DNA of 64,000 nucleotides, from NCBI GenBank assembly GCA_050699515.1, contig JBOHFF010000076.1:1-64000 (forward strand), read 5' to 3'. The first letter of the stretch is position 1. Each line of letters starts with the position of its first letter. The notes beneath the pieces were generated by a model. That model saw only the letters and a program-made list of their open reading frames with translations. It searched no databases and was not told where the DNA came from. Made by a program: the position numbers and the translations under genes. This DNA is from GCA-003244245 sp050699515 (GTDB lineage Bacteria; Actinomycetota; Actinomycetes; Mycobacteriales; Pseudonocardiaceae). Of the stretch, positions 7,915-16,705 are shown in pieces.

Positions 7915-8892
7915 GTGAGTATCATCGTCACGGGGTCGATCGCGACCGATCACCTGATGGTCTTTCCGGGCAGGTTCACCGAACAGATCGTGCCCGAGGC
8001 GTTGGACAACATCTCGGTGTCGTTCCTGGTGGAGGACCTGGCGATCCGCCGCGGCGGGGCGGGCGCCAACATCGCGTTCAACTTGGGCGTGCTCGGGCTG
8101 GCGCCGGTGCTGGTGGGCGCGGTCGGGGCCGACTTCGCCGAGTACGGGCAGTGGCTCTCGGCGCACGGGGTGGACGTCAGCGCGGTGCGCGTCTCGCCGA
8201 CCTTGCACACTGCCCGGTTCCTGTGCACCACCGATTCCGACCAGAACCAGATCGCGTCGTTCTATCCCGGCGCGATGGGAGAGGCCCGCGACATCGAGCT
8301 GAAAGCGATCGTGGACCGCTTCGGCGGCACGGATCTCGTGCTGATCGGCCCGAATGACCCGGCGGGAATGCTGCGGCACACCCAGGAGTGCCGGGATCTC
8401 GGCTACCCGTTCGCCGCGGACCCCTCCCAGCAGCTCGCCTCGCTGGAGGGCGATCAGATCAAGCCGCTGATCGAGGGTGCCGCCTACCTGTTCACCAACA
8501 CCTATGAGCGAGGCCTGCTCGAACGCAAGACCGGCTGGAACGACCAGGACATCCTGGAGCGGGTCGGCGTCTCGGTGATGACCCGCGGCGCCAAGGGCGT
8601 GACCGTGCAACGGCCCGGCGAGCCGGTCATCTCGGTGACCCCGCCGCAGGAATCGGCCAAGGCGGATCCCACCGGCGTGGGTGATGCCTTCCGGGCCGGT
8701 TTCCTGGCCGGGGTGCACTGGGGCGTGGGTGACGAGCGGGCCGCCCAGCTCGGCTGCATGCTGGCCACCCTGGTGATCGAGTCGATCGGAACTCAGGAGC
8801 ACGAGTTCGAACCGAAGAGTTTCCTGGAGCGGTTCAGCGAAGCCTACGGACCCGACAGCGCGGCCGAGGTGGCTGCCCACGTTCGCGCGTGA
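7915..8892 (+). CDS. adoK: Adenosine kinase (PfkB family)
   Basis: A 325-aa PfkB sugar/nucleoside kinase starting at GTG 7915 after a GAGAGAGGA ribosome-binding site. The N-terminus ITGSIATDHLMVFPGRF-like segment, RRGGAGANIAFNLGVLG, IASFYPGAMGEARDI and ADPTGVGDAFRAGFLAG closely follow mycobacterial AdoK. The DPTGVGDAFRAG motif holds the catalytic Asp and anion hole. It phosphorylates the adenosine released by AhcY, pulling S-adenosylhomocysteine hydrolysis forward. Its place between metK and ahcY fits that job. Confidence 0.92.
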   Translation: MSIIVTGSIATDHLMVFPGRFTEQIVPEALDNISVSFLVEDLAIRRGGAGANIAFNLGVLGLAPVLVGAVGADFAEYGQWLSAHGVDVSAVRVSPTLHTARFLCTTDSDQNQIASFYPGAMGEARDIELKAIVDRFGGTDLVLIGPNDPAGMLRHTQECRDLGYPFAADPSQQLASLEGDQIKPLIEGAAYLFTNTYERGLLERKTGWNDQDILERVGVSVMTRGAKGVTVQRPGEPVISVTPPQESAKADPTGVGDAFRAGFLAGVHWGVGDERAAQLGCMLATLVIESIGTQEHEFEPKSFLERFSEAYGPDSAAEVAAHVRA

Positions 8893-8939
8893 GAATCAAC
8901 TTCGATCCAAGCTAATCTAGAATCCAAGGAGCCATTTCG

Positions 8940-10418
8940 ATGACTGTGGCCGCACCCGGCGCCGAGAGACTGCAGAACCGCGCTGGTATTGATTTCGCCG
9001 TTGCCGATCTGGGTCTGGCCGAGTTCGGGCGTAATGAGATCCGGTTGGCGCAGCATGAGATGCCGGGTCTGATGGCGTTGCGCCGGGAGTACGCGGATGT
9101 GTTCCCGCTGCGAGGAGCGCGGATCTCCGGATCGCTGCACATGACCGTGCAGACCGCGGTGCTGATCGAGACCCTGGTCAGTCTCGGCGCCGAGGTGCGG
9201 TGGGCGTCGTGCAACATCTTCTCCACCCAGGATCATGCTGCGGCGGCCGTGGTGATCGGTCCGTATGGGAGCGCGGAGGAGCCCCAGGGGGTGCCGTGTT
9301 TCGCCTGGAAAGGCGAGACGCTGCAGGAGTACTGGTGGTGCACCGAGCAGATGCTGACCTGGCCGGACGGCGCCGGACCGAACATGATCCTGGATGACGG
9401 CGGGGACGCCACCCTGCTGGTGCATAAAGGTGTGGCATTCGAGAAGGCCGGGGTGGTGCCGGGTGCCGACGACAACGACTCGGATGAGTGGAAGGTGTTC
9501 CTCGACGTGCTGCGGACCTCGTTGGCCGAGACGCCAGAGAAATGGACGGCGATCGGCGAGGGGATCCGTGGGGTGACCGAGGAGACCACTACCGGGGTGC
9601 ACCGGCTCTACCAGCTGGCCGCGGCCGGGGAGCTGTTGTTCCCGGCGATCAACGTCAACGACTCGGTGACGAAGTCGAAGTTCGACAACAAGTACGGGTG
9701 CCGGCATTCGCTGATAGACGGGATCAACCGGGCGGTCGACGTCCTGATCGCCGGCAAGCTGGCCCTGGTGTGCGGGTACGGGGATGTCGGCAAGGGCTGC
9801 GCGGAGTCATTGCGGGGCCAGGGCGCCCGGGTCGTGGTGGCCGAGATCGACCCGATCTGCGCGTTGCAAGCGATGATGGACGGCTTCACCGTCGACACCC
9901 TGGACAATGTGGTGGGCCGGGCGGACATCGTCATCACCGCCACCGGGAACAAGGACATCGTGACGGTCGACCACATGTCGCGGATGAAGCACCAGGCGAT
10001 CCTGGGCAACATCGGGCACTTCGACAACGAGATCGACATGGCCGGGCTGGAGCGCCGGTCGGGTGCCCGCCGGTTGGTGATCAAGCCACAGGTGGACGAG
10101 TGGACGTTCAAGGACGGGCATTCGATCATCGTGCTGTCCGAGGGACGGCTGCTGAACCTGGGCAACGCCACGGGTCACCCCAGCTTCGTGATGTCGAACT
10201 CGTTCTCCAACCAGGTGATCGCGCAGGTCGAGCTCTTCACCAAGTACAAGGAGTACGACCGGGAGGTCTACGTCCTGCCCAAGGTGCTCGACGAGAAGGT
10301 CGCCCGCATCCACGTCGAGGCCCTAGGCGGCGAACTCACCAAACTCACCAAAGACCAAGCCGAATACATCGACGTAGACGTAGAGGGCCCCTACAAACCC
10401 CCCCGCTACCGCTACTAA
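8940..10418 (+). CDS. ahcY: S-adenosylhomocysteine hydrolase
   Basis: A 492-aa cytosolic NAD-dependent enzyme that splits S-adenosylhomocysteine into adenosine and homocysteine. ATG 8940 follows AAGGAG at 8926-8931. Visible features are the substrate-domain segment SGSLHMTVQTAVLIETL, the long insertion typical of the plant/mycobacterial type (about residues 130-170), SKFDNKYGCRHSLIDGINRA with the catalytic Lys and Asp, the NAD-binding GYGDVGKGCAESLRGQGARV, and the C-terminal KPPRYRY. It removes the methyltransferase inhibitor and returns homocysteine to the core-MetE. A pair of competing hairpins lies between it and fhs. Confidence 0.98.
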   Translation: MTVAAPGAERLQNRAGIDFAVADLGLAEFGRNEIRLAQHEMPGLMALRREYADVFPLRGARISGSLHMTVQTAVLIETLVSLGAEVRWASCNIFSTQDHAAAAVVIGPYGSAEEPQGVPCFAWKGETLQEYWWCTEQMLTWPDGAGPNMILDDGGDATLLVHKGVAFEKAGVVPGADDNDSDEWKVFLDVLRTSLAETPEKWTAIGEGIRGVTEETTTGVHRLYQLAAAGELLFPAINVNDSVTKSKFDNKYGCRHSLIDGINRAVDVLIAGKLALVCGYGDVGKGCAESLRGQGARVVVAEIDPICALQAMMDGFTVDTLDNVVGRADIVITATGNKDIVTVDHMSRMKHQAILGNIGHFDNEIDMAGLERRSGARRLVIKPQVDEWTFKDGHSIIVLSEGRLLNLGNATGHPSFVMSNSFSNQVIAQVELFTKYKEYDREVYVLPKVLDEKVARIHVEALGGELTKLTKDQAEYIDVDVEGPYKPPRYRY

Positions 10419-10422
10419 CACC

Positions 10423-10499
10423 TGAACAGCTCTCCCGTTCCCGAACTCAACAGGAGAGCTGTTCAAGCCGGGCTATAGAGCTCTCCTGTTGAGTTCGGG
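10423..10499 (+). promoter_or_regulatory. Three-arm competing hairpins between ahcY and fhs
   Basis: Arm A (10423-10435, TGAACAGCTCTCC) is perfectly complementary to arm B (10453-10465). Bases 10440-10460, which overlap arm B, are perfectly complementary to arm C (10479-10499) over 21 bp. A:B and B:C cannot form together. The element begins 5 bp after the ahcY stop and ends 26 bp before the fhs start. It could be a terminator or attenuator, or a recombined palindromic repeat. No T-run follows. Confidence 0.65.
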
Positions 10500-10525
10500 A
10501 GGGTCAAAGCTGACGGGAGCACTCG

Positions 10526-12223
10526 GTGGCTTTTCCTAGTGATCTTGAGATCGCCCGGGGCGCTACGCTTTCGCCGCTCGCCGACATCGCGGGGGGGATG
10601 GGGTTGGGGGCGCATCTGCTGGAGCCGTATGGCGAGCACGTGGTGAAGGTCAAGACGGCCGCGATCGACGAGCTGGCGCAGGCGCCCACGGCGAAGTACG
10701 TGGTGGTCACGGCCGTCACCCCGACCCCGCTCGGGGAGGGCAAGACCACCACGACGGTCGGGCTGGGCCAGGGCTTCGCGCATATCGGCAAGCGGGCCAC
10801 GGTCGCGATCCGGCAGCCCTCGATGGGCCCCACGTTCGGGATCAAGGGCGGGGCGGCGGGCGGCGGCTACAGCCAGGTCGTGCCGATGGAGACGCTCAAC
10901 CTGCACCTCACCGGGGACATGCACGCGGTGACCGCGGCGCACAACCTGCTCGCCGCGATGATCGACAACCAGCTGCAGCTGCGCAACGGCACCGATCTCG
11001 ACCCGCACAGCGTCACCTGGAACCGGGTGCTCGATGTCAACGACCGGGTCCTGCGCAACATCGTGATCGGGCTCGGATCCAAAGCCGATGGCACTCCCCG
11101 GCAGAGCGGGTTCGACATCACCGCGGCCAGTGAGGTGATGGCGGTGCTGGCGCTGTCCACCTCACTGCAGGACATGCGAGCCCGGCTGGGCCGGATCGTG
11201 GTCGGCCAGACCCGTGACGGCCGGCCGGTGACGGCCGAGGACCTGCGGGCCGCCGGGGCGATGACGGTGATCATGCGGGAGGCGGTCAAGCCCAACCTGC
11301 TGCAGACGCTGGAGGGTACACCGGTGCTGGTGCACGCCGGGCCGTTCGGCAACATCGCGCACGGCAACTCCTCGGTGATCGCCGACCTGATCGGCATCCA
11401 CTGCGGTGACTACCTGGTCACCGAGGCCGGGTTCGGCGCCGACATGGGCGCTGAGCGCTTCTTCAACATCAAGTGTCGCGCGTCGGGCCTGCGACCGGAC
11501 GCGGCGGTGCTGGTGGCCACCGTGCGCGCGCTCAAGACGCACTCCGGCCGGTACAAGGTCGCCGCTGGCCGTCCACTGCCGGAAGGCATGCTGGCGGAGA
11601 ACCCCGACGACGTCCACGCCGGCGCGGCCAACCTGCGCAAGCAGATCGAGAACGTCCGGATCCACGGCGTCTCACCGGTGGTCGCGATCAACGCCTTCCC
11701 CACCGATCATCCCTCCGAGCACCGCGCGATCCGGGAGATCGCCGACGCCATGGGCGCCCGCTCCGCGCTGTGCACGCATTTCGCCGAGGGCGGCAAGGGC
11801 GCCGCCGAGCTGGCCACCGCGGTCGCGGAGGCCGCCGAGGAGCCGTCCCGGTTCGCCTTCCTGTATCCCAACGACGCCACCCTTCGGGAGAAGATCCTCA
11901 CCGTGGCCCTGCGGGTCTACGGGGCACAGGCGGTGGACTACGACTTCAAAGCGGCCCGGCAGTTGGAGAGCTACGAGCGCAACGGCTTCGGCAAGTTGCC
12001 GGTGTGCATCGCCAAGACGCACCTGTCGATCTCCTCGGACCCGGCGCTCAAGGGCGCGCCCACGGGGTGGGTGCTGCCGGTGCGGGAGGCCCGAGCCTCG
12101 GTGGGTGCCGGGTTCATCTACCCGATCTGCGGTGACATGCGCACCATGCCGGGTCTGAGCGCCAACCCCGCCGCGACCCGCATCGACATCGACTCCCGGG
12201 GCGAGATCGTCGGCCTGTCATGA
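10526..12223 (+). CDS. fhs: Formate-tetrahydrofolate ligase
   Basis: A 565-aa ATP-dependent enzyme making 10-formyl-THF from formate. GTG 10526 is preceded by CGGGAG. The N-terminus holds the ATP site TPLGEGKTTTTVGLGQG, followed by RQPSMGPTFGIKGGAAGGGYSQV and the HLTGDMHAVTAAHNLLAA block typical of the family; length is normal (about 555-560 aa). It overlaps the next gene by 4 bp (ATGA). In this operon it feeds one-carbon units from formate into the folate pool that can end up as methyl groups. Confidence 0.97.
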   Translation: MAFPSDLEIARGATLSPLADIAGGMGLGAHLLEPYGEHVVKVKTAAIDELAQAPTAKYVVVTAVTPTPLGEGKTTTTVGLGQGFAHIGKRATVAIRQPSMGPTFGIKGGAAGGGYSQVVPMETLNLHLTGDMHAVTAAHNLLAAMIDNQLQLRNGTDLDPHSVTWNRVLDVNDRVLRNIVIGLGSKADGTPRQSGFDITAASEVMAVLALSTSLQDMRARLGRIVVGQTRDGRPVTAEDLRAAGAMTVIMREAVKPNLLQTLEGTPVLVHAGPFGNIAHGNSSVIADLIGIHCGDYLVTEAGFGADMGAERFFNIKCRASGLRPDAAVLVATVRALKTHSGRYKVAAGRPLPEGMLAENPDDVHAGAANLRKQIENVRIHGVSPVVAINAFPTDHPSEHRAIREIADAMGARSALCTHFAEGGKGAAELATAVAEAAEEPSRFAFLYPNDATLREKILTVALRVYGAQAVDYDFKAARQLESYERNGFGKLPVCIAKTHLSISSDPALKGAPTGWVLPVREARASVGAGFIYPICGDMRTMPGLSANPAATRIDIDSRGEIVGLS

Positions 12224-12816
12224 TCTCCGCTCGCAGCGTGCCCCTGCTGGACTGCTCGGTGGCTGATCTGCTGGATCGTCTGGCCGCCAGACAGCCCGCG
12301 CCGGGTGGTGGCGCGGCCGCGGCGATCACCGCCGCGATGGCCGCCGGGCTGCTGGGGATGGCCGCGCGGTTCTCCACCGGGCAGCTTACCGACGCCGCGG
12401 GGCGGGCGGCCCACGCCGACCGGGTCCGCCACCTGCTCACCGCCCTCGCTGAGCAGGACGCCGAGGCGTATCAGGCGGTGCTTGCCGCGTTCGCGCTCCC
12501 GCGCGAGCCGGATCCGGAGGTGCGCAGTCGGCAGATCCGGCGCAGCCTGGAACGAGCCGCCCGAGTGCCCACCGCGATCGCCGAGGCGGCCAGTGGGGTT
12601 GCGGTGGAGGCGGTCCAGCTCGTTGAACGGGGCAACCCCAACCTGCGCGGCGACGCCTTCACCGCGGCGACGCTCGCGGCCGCCGCCGCACGATCAGCCG
12701 CCGAGCTGGTCCGGCTCAACACCGAACTCGGCAACCTCGGCACTGAACTGACCGGCCGCGCCGCACACTCCGTCGATGTCGCTGCCGACGCGGTGGCAAT
12801 GTTGAGCAGGTCGTAG
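12220..12816 (+). CDS. Cyclodeaminase/cyclohydrolase (FchA-like)
   Basis: A 198-aa helical protein of the formiminotransferase-cyclodeaminase family, starting in the ATGA overlap with fhs. Segments RQPAPGGGAAAAITAAMAAG, LLTALAEQDAEAYQAVLAAF and ERGNPNLRGDAFTAATLA are characteristic of FchA, a methenyl-THF cyclohydrolase. It would interconvert 10-formyl-THF and 5,10-methenyl-THF, the step after fhs. It is the last gene of the co-directional run that began at 3837. FchA against cyclodeaminase activity cannot be separated by eye; the context favours cyclohydrolase. Confidence 0.88.
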   Translation: MISARSVPLLDCSVADLLDRLAARQPAPGGGAAAAITAAMAAGLLGMAARFSTGQLTDAAGRAAHADRVRHLLTALAEQDAEAYQAVLAAFALPREPDPEVRSRQIRRSLERAARVPTAIAEAASGVAVEAVQLVERGNPNLRGDAFTAATLAAAAARSAAELVRLNTELGNLGTELTGRAAHSVDVAADAVAMLSRS

Positions 12817-13022
12817 CAGACCAGCCTGAGTACCCACGGTCTCACGTCTCGCGATATGCGTTGACTTCGCGTAACATCAGCGCTCCTTCATCCGATTAGA
12901 TATGATCAGCAGTATGTATGCTGGTACTATGCGGCAAGCTGAAGATGAAGGGGGATTATCCCAAGATGGATAGGCATTCCTGGGTGACGAAAAGAACGTC
13001 GCTAAAATTGGTGGAGTCCTAG

Positions 13023-15827
13023 GTGGGCACACCAACAAAGGTTTTTCAACGCGGCAAGACTGACGTCCTCAGCTTGATCGCTCTTCTTGTGCAACGTTCA
13101 CCCCGCGCAGACCATAGTCTTCCGCTGATTTGGCTGAGCGACCAGAGCAAGGGTATCGAGATTCTCGATGCGCTGGATCACCAACTGGGCGGCTCGCGGC
13201 GATACAAGGTGCCGAACGTGCGGGTGAAAGCTGACGAGAGAGCCAACGTTGATTTTCGTCAGCTGTTGTCCTTCCTCGTCAAGAAGCTGAGCGTCCCGGA
13301 GTTTCGCGAACGGCTGTGGTTCCGGCACTACGGCTTGGTCGAGTGGCTGATAGAACAGAACCTCGCTGAGCCGGGTAGCGCCGATCCGCCCACGAGGCTC
13401 GTCGAATTGTTGCGAGGTCGCTATCAAAAACCCGGAGATGGAAATAATCACTCTCCTGGTGGTCGTGCTTCCGTTGCAGGCTCAGCCAATCCCATCGAAT
13501 TGATCTTCAAATTTCTGATGTGGTTGGTTCTCCATGTAGCGCCCAACGCGTTATTCCGCGCTATGGTATCGGGAAAAATACCTGGAATTGGGCAATACTG
13601 GTGGTTCATGCACCAGCCGTACATGCGTCCACGGTGCTCGGTGGACTTTCTGGGTTTCGCCGAGCGACTTACTGAGGGTGTCCGCCGACCACAAGACGAC
13701 GACGAGATCGATCAACTGCTTGTGCGCGCGTTCCTGGAGGACCTCCGGCGGGCCTATTCGCGTAAACCTTGGCGTATCGAAGGATGGCGGCGCACCACAT
13801 ATTCGATTGTACTTATCGACAATGTTGTGCCGGGTAGCGGAGGGGCCCGGTTGCTGGAGCTTGTTAATAAGGTGCGTAATGAGGATGTCCGCAATGAGAC
13901 GGGAAGAAGCGATCCGCTGCTGGTAGTGTGCGCCAGTGATCAAATTCCACCAGTGCCGGCGATTGCGGCCGTGGACACCGCCGCCGAATTTGTAGAACCA
14001 GCAGGGGATCCTGTTTATCGGAACAAGCTCTATCATGTTTGGGTCAAGATGTTGCCGGCGGGGCGCAGTCGCTTCGTGGCGGACACCGCATGGTATCTAC
14101 CGATCACGCTGAAGGGTCAGGGGCAGGACGCTGTCTCGTCAATTTCCGGCGAGGGAATTGAGCCGTCTCGACCACCCTGGTTTGCGCGGCGGGGTGTCGT
14201 GGTTGTCGCTGTGATCTTGCTGGGAATCTCGGTGGCCGGTTCGTACATAGGAACCCATGGCGGGTTCGGCTGCCTGCACCTCCCTTTCGGTCGGGTCTCG
14301 GTTCGCAGCATCGACCATCAATGTATCGGCTACAGCGATAATGGTAGTTATGAGTTTAACGGCCAGCCGGAACGGAGTAGACTGCAGGATGTCCAGGCTC
14401 TGATTTTTCGGCAGAATGATGGTGCGCGTATGGCCTGGAAGAGGAATCCTCGTCGCCCCTATGTCACGATTGTGTATATCGGTTCACTGACAGGGCGTCC
14501 GGCAAGGAAAAATGAAGAACCTTACGTGGCTGAACGGGAGGACCTGGAGGGTCTTGCGGTCGCGCAGTACGAGGGAAACAATCATCCCGCCAGTGACGAT
14601 AACTCCGCACTGTTGAATATTGTGATCGCTAACGCGGGTTATCAGATGAAATATGTCGACCAGGTTGTGGAGATGGTTGCCGATCTCGCCCGATCGGATC
14701 CCACGGTGGTGGCTGTGACCGGTCTGGTTGAAAGCCGTACCGTTACCGCTAAGGCGCTGCAGGGTCTTAATGAAGCGGGAATTCCGGTCGTCACGCCGAG
14801 CTTGGCGGCGGATAGGATCTCTGATAACTCGCGGATGTATCTTCAGGTTGTCCCGCCAAATATCGATGAGGCGACGCTGATCTTCGAGTACGCCAAACGA
14901 GAGCTGAAAGTATCTAAAGCTCGGATTTACTGGACTATCGGCGGTGAGTCGGATCTCGGAAACGACCTCTATGTGAAGACGCTCCTGTCGGACCTCGGCG
15001 AAGTTTTGCCAAGAAGTACGGACCAAACGAGAAACTCGACGGGCATTGACGTGGAGCGCATTGTTGAATTCCGTGGTCAGCGGCTTGATGAGGAATGTGG
15101 CTACGACGGAGCGCTGATCTTCGCTGGTCGATGGACTGAGTATGGCAGTTTTTTGCAAGAGCTGAGGAAATGCAACGGTAACTACCCTCTTCATCTGATA
15201 TCGGACAATTCGGCGAGTCGCTACTTGGCGAATCCTGTCTTGCGTCAGAATGCGCCGGGAAATCTGCCGGTAGTGTACGTGTCAAAATCGACCCTTGGAA
15301 GTTGCGAATATCTCACTAGTCATTCTGGTGATGGTGCGCGTGGACGGTTCTTGCGAATGGTCAGAGATGAGAGTAATCTGCTCGATCCTCGGCGCTGCAC
15401 GGGGGGAAATGGCGGATTCACTGAGCAGGTCGGCGAGCGACTGCCCTTGGCATACGATTCGGCGATGTTAATCGTAGACGCGGTCCAGAACCTGGCCGGA
15501 AAGCTTCGTTCTGAAAAATGGGATCCACGTTCTATCAATCCCCTCTCGGTTCATGCGGAGATTTTCGGACAATATTCCGTGACGCCTGCTGGGTCGTCCA
15601 AAAAGGATGATATGGAACCCAAAAAATATACCGAAAAGCCATTTGATGGTGCATCGGGGAGCATCTGGTTTGACTTGTCCGGTGTTCCGGTGCACAAGCG
15701 GATTTCGATGCTGGCGCTGCGGGACATTTCCGACCCGAAGCAGTTACCTGTCGAGGTCTTTCATTGTGGCATCGCTCGGGCTGAAGATGATCCCGCCTGC
15801 GGCAGACCTGAGGTCAATCAGAGGTAG
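13023..15827 (+). CDS. Membrane receptor: degenerate NTPase-like domain, one TM helix, PBP1-type ectodomain
   Basis: A 934-aa protein starting at GTG 13023 after a GGAG. Residues 30-340 look like a STAND/AAA-type module without a usable P-loop: LPLIWLSDQSKGIEILDAL lies where a Walker A would be, and YSIVLIDNVVPGSGGARLLEL with DPLLVVCASD lies where Walker B and sensor 1 would be. Residues about 391-409 are a single transmembrane helix. The outside part (about 450-880) resembles a type 1 periplasmic binding protein (LivJ-like): LLNIVIANAGYQMK, AVTGLVESRTVTAKALQGLNEAGIPVVTPS, ISDNSRMYLQVVP. Its base composition is poorer in GC than its neighbours. It could sense a ligand outside and signal inward. 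The function is unknown; no transport genes adjoin it. Confidence 0.7.
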   Translation: MGTPTKVFQRGKTDVLSLIALLVQRSPRADHSLPLIWLSDQSKGIEILDALDHQLGGSRRYKVPNVRVKADERANVDFRQLLSFLVKKLSVPEFRERLWFRHYGLVEWLIEQNLAEPGSADPPTRLVELLRGRYQKPGDGNNHSPGGRASVAGSANPIELIFKFLMWLVLHVAPNALFRAMVSGKIPGIGQYWWFMHQPYMRPRCSVDFLGFAERLTEGVRRPQDDDEIDQLLVRAFLEDLRRAYSRKPWRIEGWRRTTYSIVLIDNVVPGSGGARLLELVNKVRNEDVRNETGRSDPLLVVCASDQIPPVPAIAAVDTAAEFVEPAGDPVYRNKLYHVWVKMLPAGRSRFVADTAWYLPITLKGQGQDAVSSISGEGIEPSRPPWFARRGVVVVAVILLGISVAGSYIGTHGGFGCLHLPFGRVSVRSIDHQCIGYSDNGSYEFNGQPERSRLQDVQALIFRQNDGARMAWKRNPRRPYVTIVYIGSLTGRPARKNEEPYVAEREDLEGLAVAQYEGNNHPASDDNSALLNIVIANAGYQMKYVDQVVEMVADLARSDPTVVAVTGLVESRTVTAKALQGLNEAGIPVVTPSLAADRISDNSRMYLQVVPPNIDEATLIFEYAKRELKVSKARIYWTIGGESDLGNDLYVKTLLSDLGEVLPRSTDQTRNSTGIDVERIVEFRGQRLDEECGYDGALIFAGRWTEYGSFLQELRKCNGNYPLHLISDNSASRYLANPVLRQNAPGNLPVVYVSKSTLGSCEYLTSHSGDGARGRFLRMVRDESNLLDPRRCTGGNGGFTEQVGERLPLAYDSAMLIVDAVQNLAGKLRSEKWDPRSINPLSVHAEIFGQYSVTPAGSSKKDDMEPKKYTEKPFDGASGSIWFDLSGVPVHKRISMLALRDISDPKQLPVEVFHCGIARAEDDPACGRPEVNQR

Positions 15828-15902
15828 GTGCCGGCCGATGGAACCGTGGTACGGGCAGGTGTCACCAGACCGTCATACCGATGACCGCGGGTTTCGGCCA
15901 GC

Positions 15903-16415
15903 ATGGCTGGTGTGAACTTAACGAGAACAGAACCGGTCGAGCGGTCAGCGATCCGCGGCCGTAAGGCGATCCTGCACCGTGTGCTGGGCGCGTTGTTCGT
16001 CACGATGGCCGCATTCCAGCTCGCCGACCTGCCCGGGTTCGTGGGAGTACTGCGGACCTTCCAGCTCGGCGGAGCGGGAACGGCCTGGATGCTCGTGGTC
16101 GTGCTGCTGACCGGTGAGCTGGTCAGTGGGATCTGGCTGCTGGGCACACCGGGGCGCCGGCCGCTCGTTCCCGCGGTGGTATTCGCCGTGACCGCCGTGA
16201 TCTGGAGCGCCTTGGCCACGCAGGCGTTCGCACGGGGTCTGGCGCTCGACAACTGTGGTTGTTTCGGCGTGTACCTGGCCCAGCGGCTGCGCTGGTGGGT
16301 GCTGCTGGAGGACGTCGCGCTGCTCGGCTACGCCACGTTGCTGATCCGGGCCGCCAGGACGCCAGGACGGCATCCGCCCCGAACCCGGTCACGCTCCGGG
16401 GCGTTCGTCGAGTAG
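15903..16415 (+). CDS. MauE/DoxX-like redox-associated membrane protein
   Basis: A 170-aa integral membrane protein with four predicted helices (about residues 24-45, 58-78, 86-108 and 130-147). LALDNCGCFGVYLAQRLRWW holds the CxC pair seen in MauE/DoxX proteins, which take part in disulfide or redox maturation in the membrane. The ATG at 15903 has no strong ribosome-binding site; GTG 15912 is an alternative. There are no methylamine genes nearby, so the partner is unknown. Confidence 0.75.
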   Translation: MAGVNLTRTEPVERSAIRGRKAILHRVLGALFVTMAAFQLADLPGFVGVLRTFQLGGAGTAWMLVVVLLTGELVSGIWLLGTPGRRPLVPAVVFAVTAVIWSALATQAFARGLALDNCGCFGVYLAQRLRWWVLLEDVALLGYATLLIRAARTPGRHPPRTRSRSGAFVE

Positions 16416-16456
16416 CCGGCGGGCCAGGCACGGTCAAAGGGGCAGTACTGGCTGGC

Positions 16457-16471
16457 TATACTTTGGGTATG
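16457..16471 (+). promoter_or_regulatory. -10 box of a probably leaderless vapBC transcript
   Basis: TATACT at 16457-16462 lies six bases before the antitoxin ATG (16469) with no ribosome-binding site between them, so the start codon itself is the likely transcription start. The -35 region is weak. Confidence 0.5.
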
Positions 16472-16705
16472 GCCAAGGTGATGGTGTCATTGCCCGACGA
16501 CGTGCTGGAGCGGGTGGATGCCGAGGCGCGGCGGCGCTCGACGAGCCGGAGCGCTTTTCTGACGCTTGCTGCCCGGCGGGAGCTCGAGCGACGGGATCCC
16601 GCTGCGGTGCACGCGGCGATCGCCCGGTCCAGGGAGCGGTTTCGCACCGCGGGTGCGTTCGAGGCGGCTGAGCTGGTGCGCGCCGACCGTGACGCTCGCT
16701 CGTGA
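16469..16705 (+). CDS. VapB-type antitoxin (ribbon-helix-helix)
   Basis: A 78-aa protein. AKVMVSLPDDVLERVDAEAR and RRSTSRSAFLTLAARREL form a ribbon-helix-helix DNA-binding fold; the C-terminal helix (HAAIARSRERFRTAG) would bind the toxin. It overlaps the PIN toxin gene by 4 bp. It should neutralise the toxin and repress the operon. The start at 16469 is chosen because the family begins at this strand and because a -10 box lies just upstream. Confidence 0.88.
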   Translation: MAKVMVSLPDDVLERVDAEARRRSTSRSAFLTLAARRELERRDPAAVHAAIARSRERFRTAGAFEAAELVRADRDARS

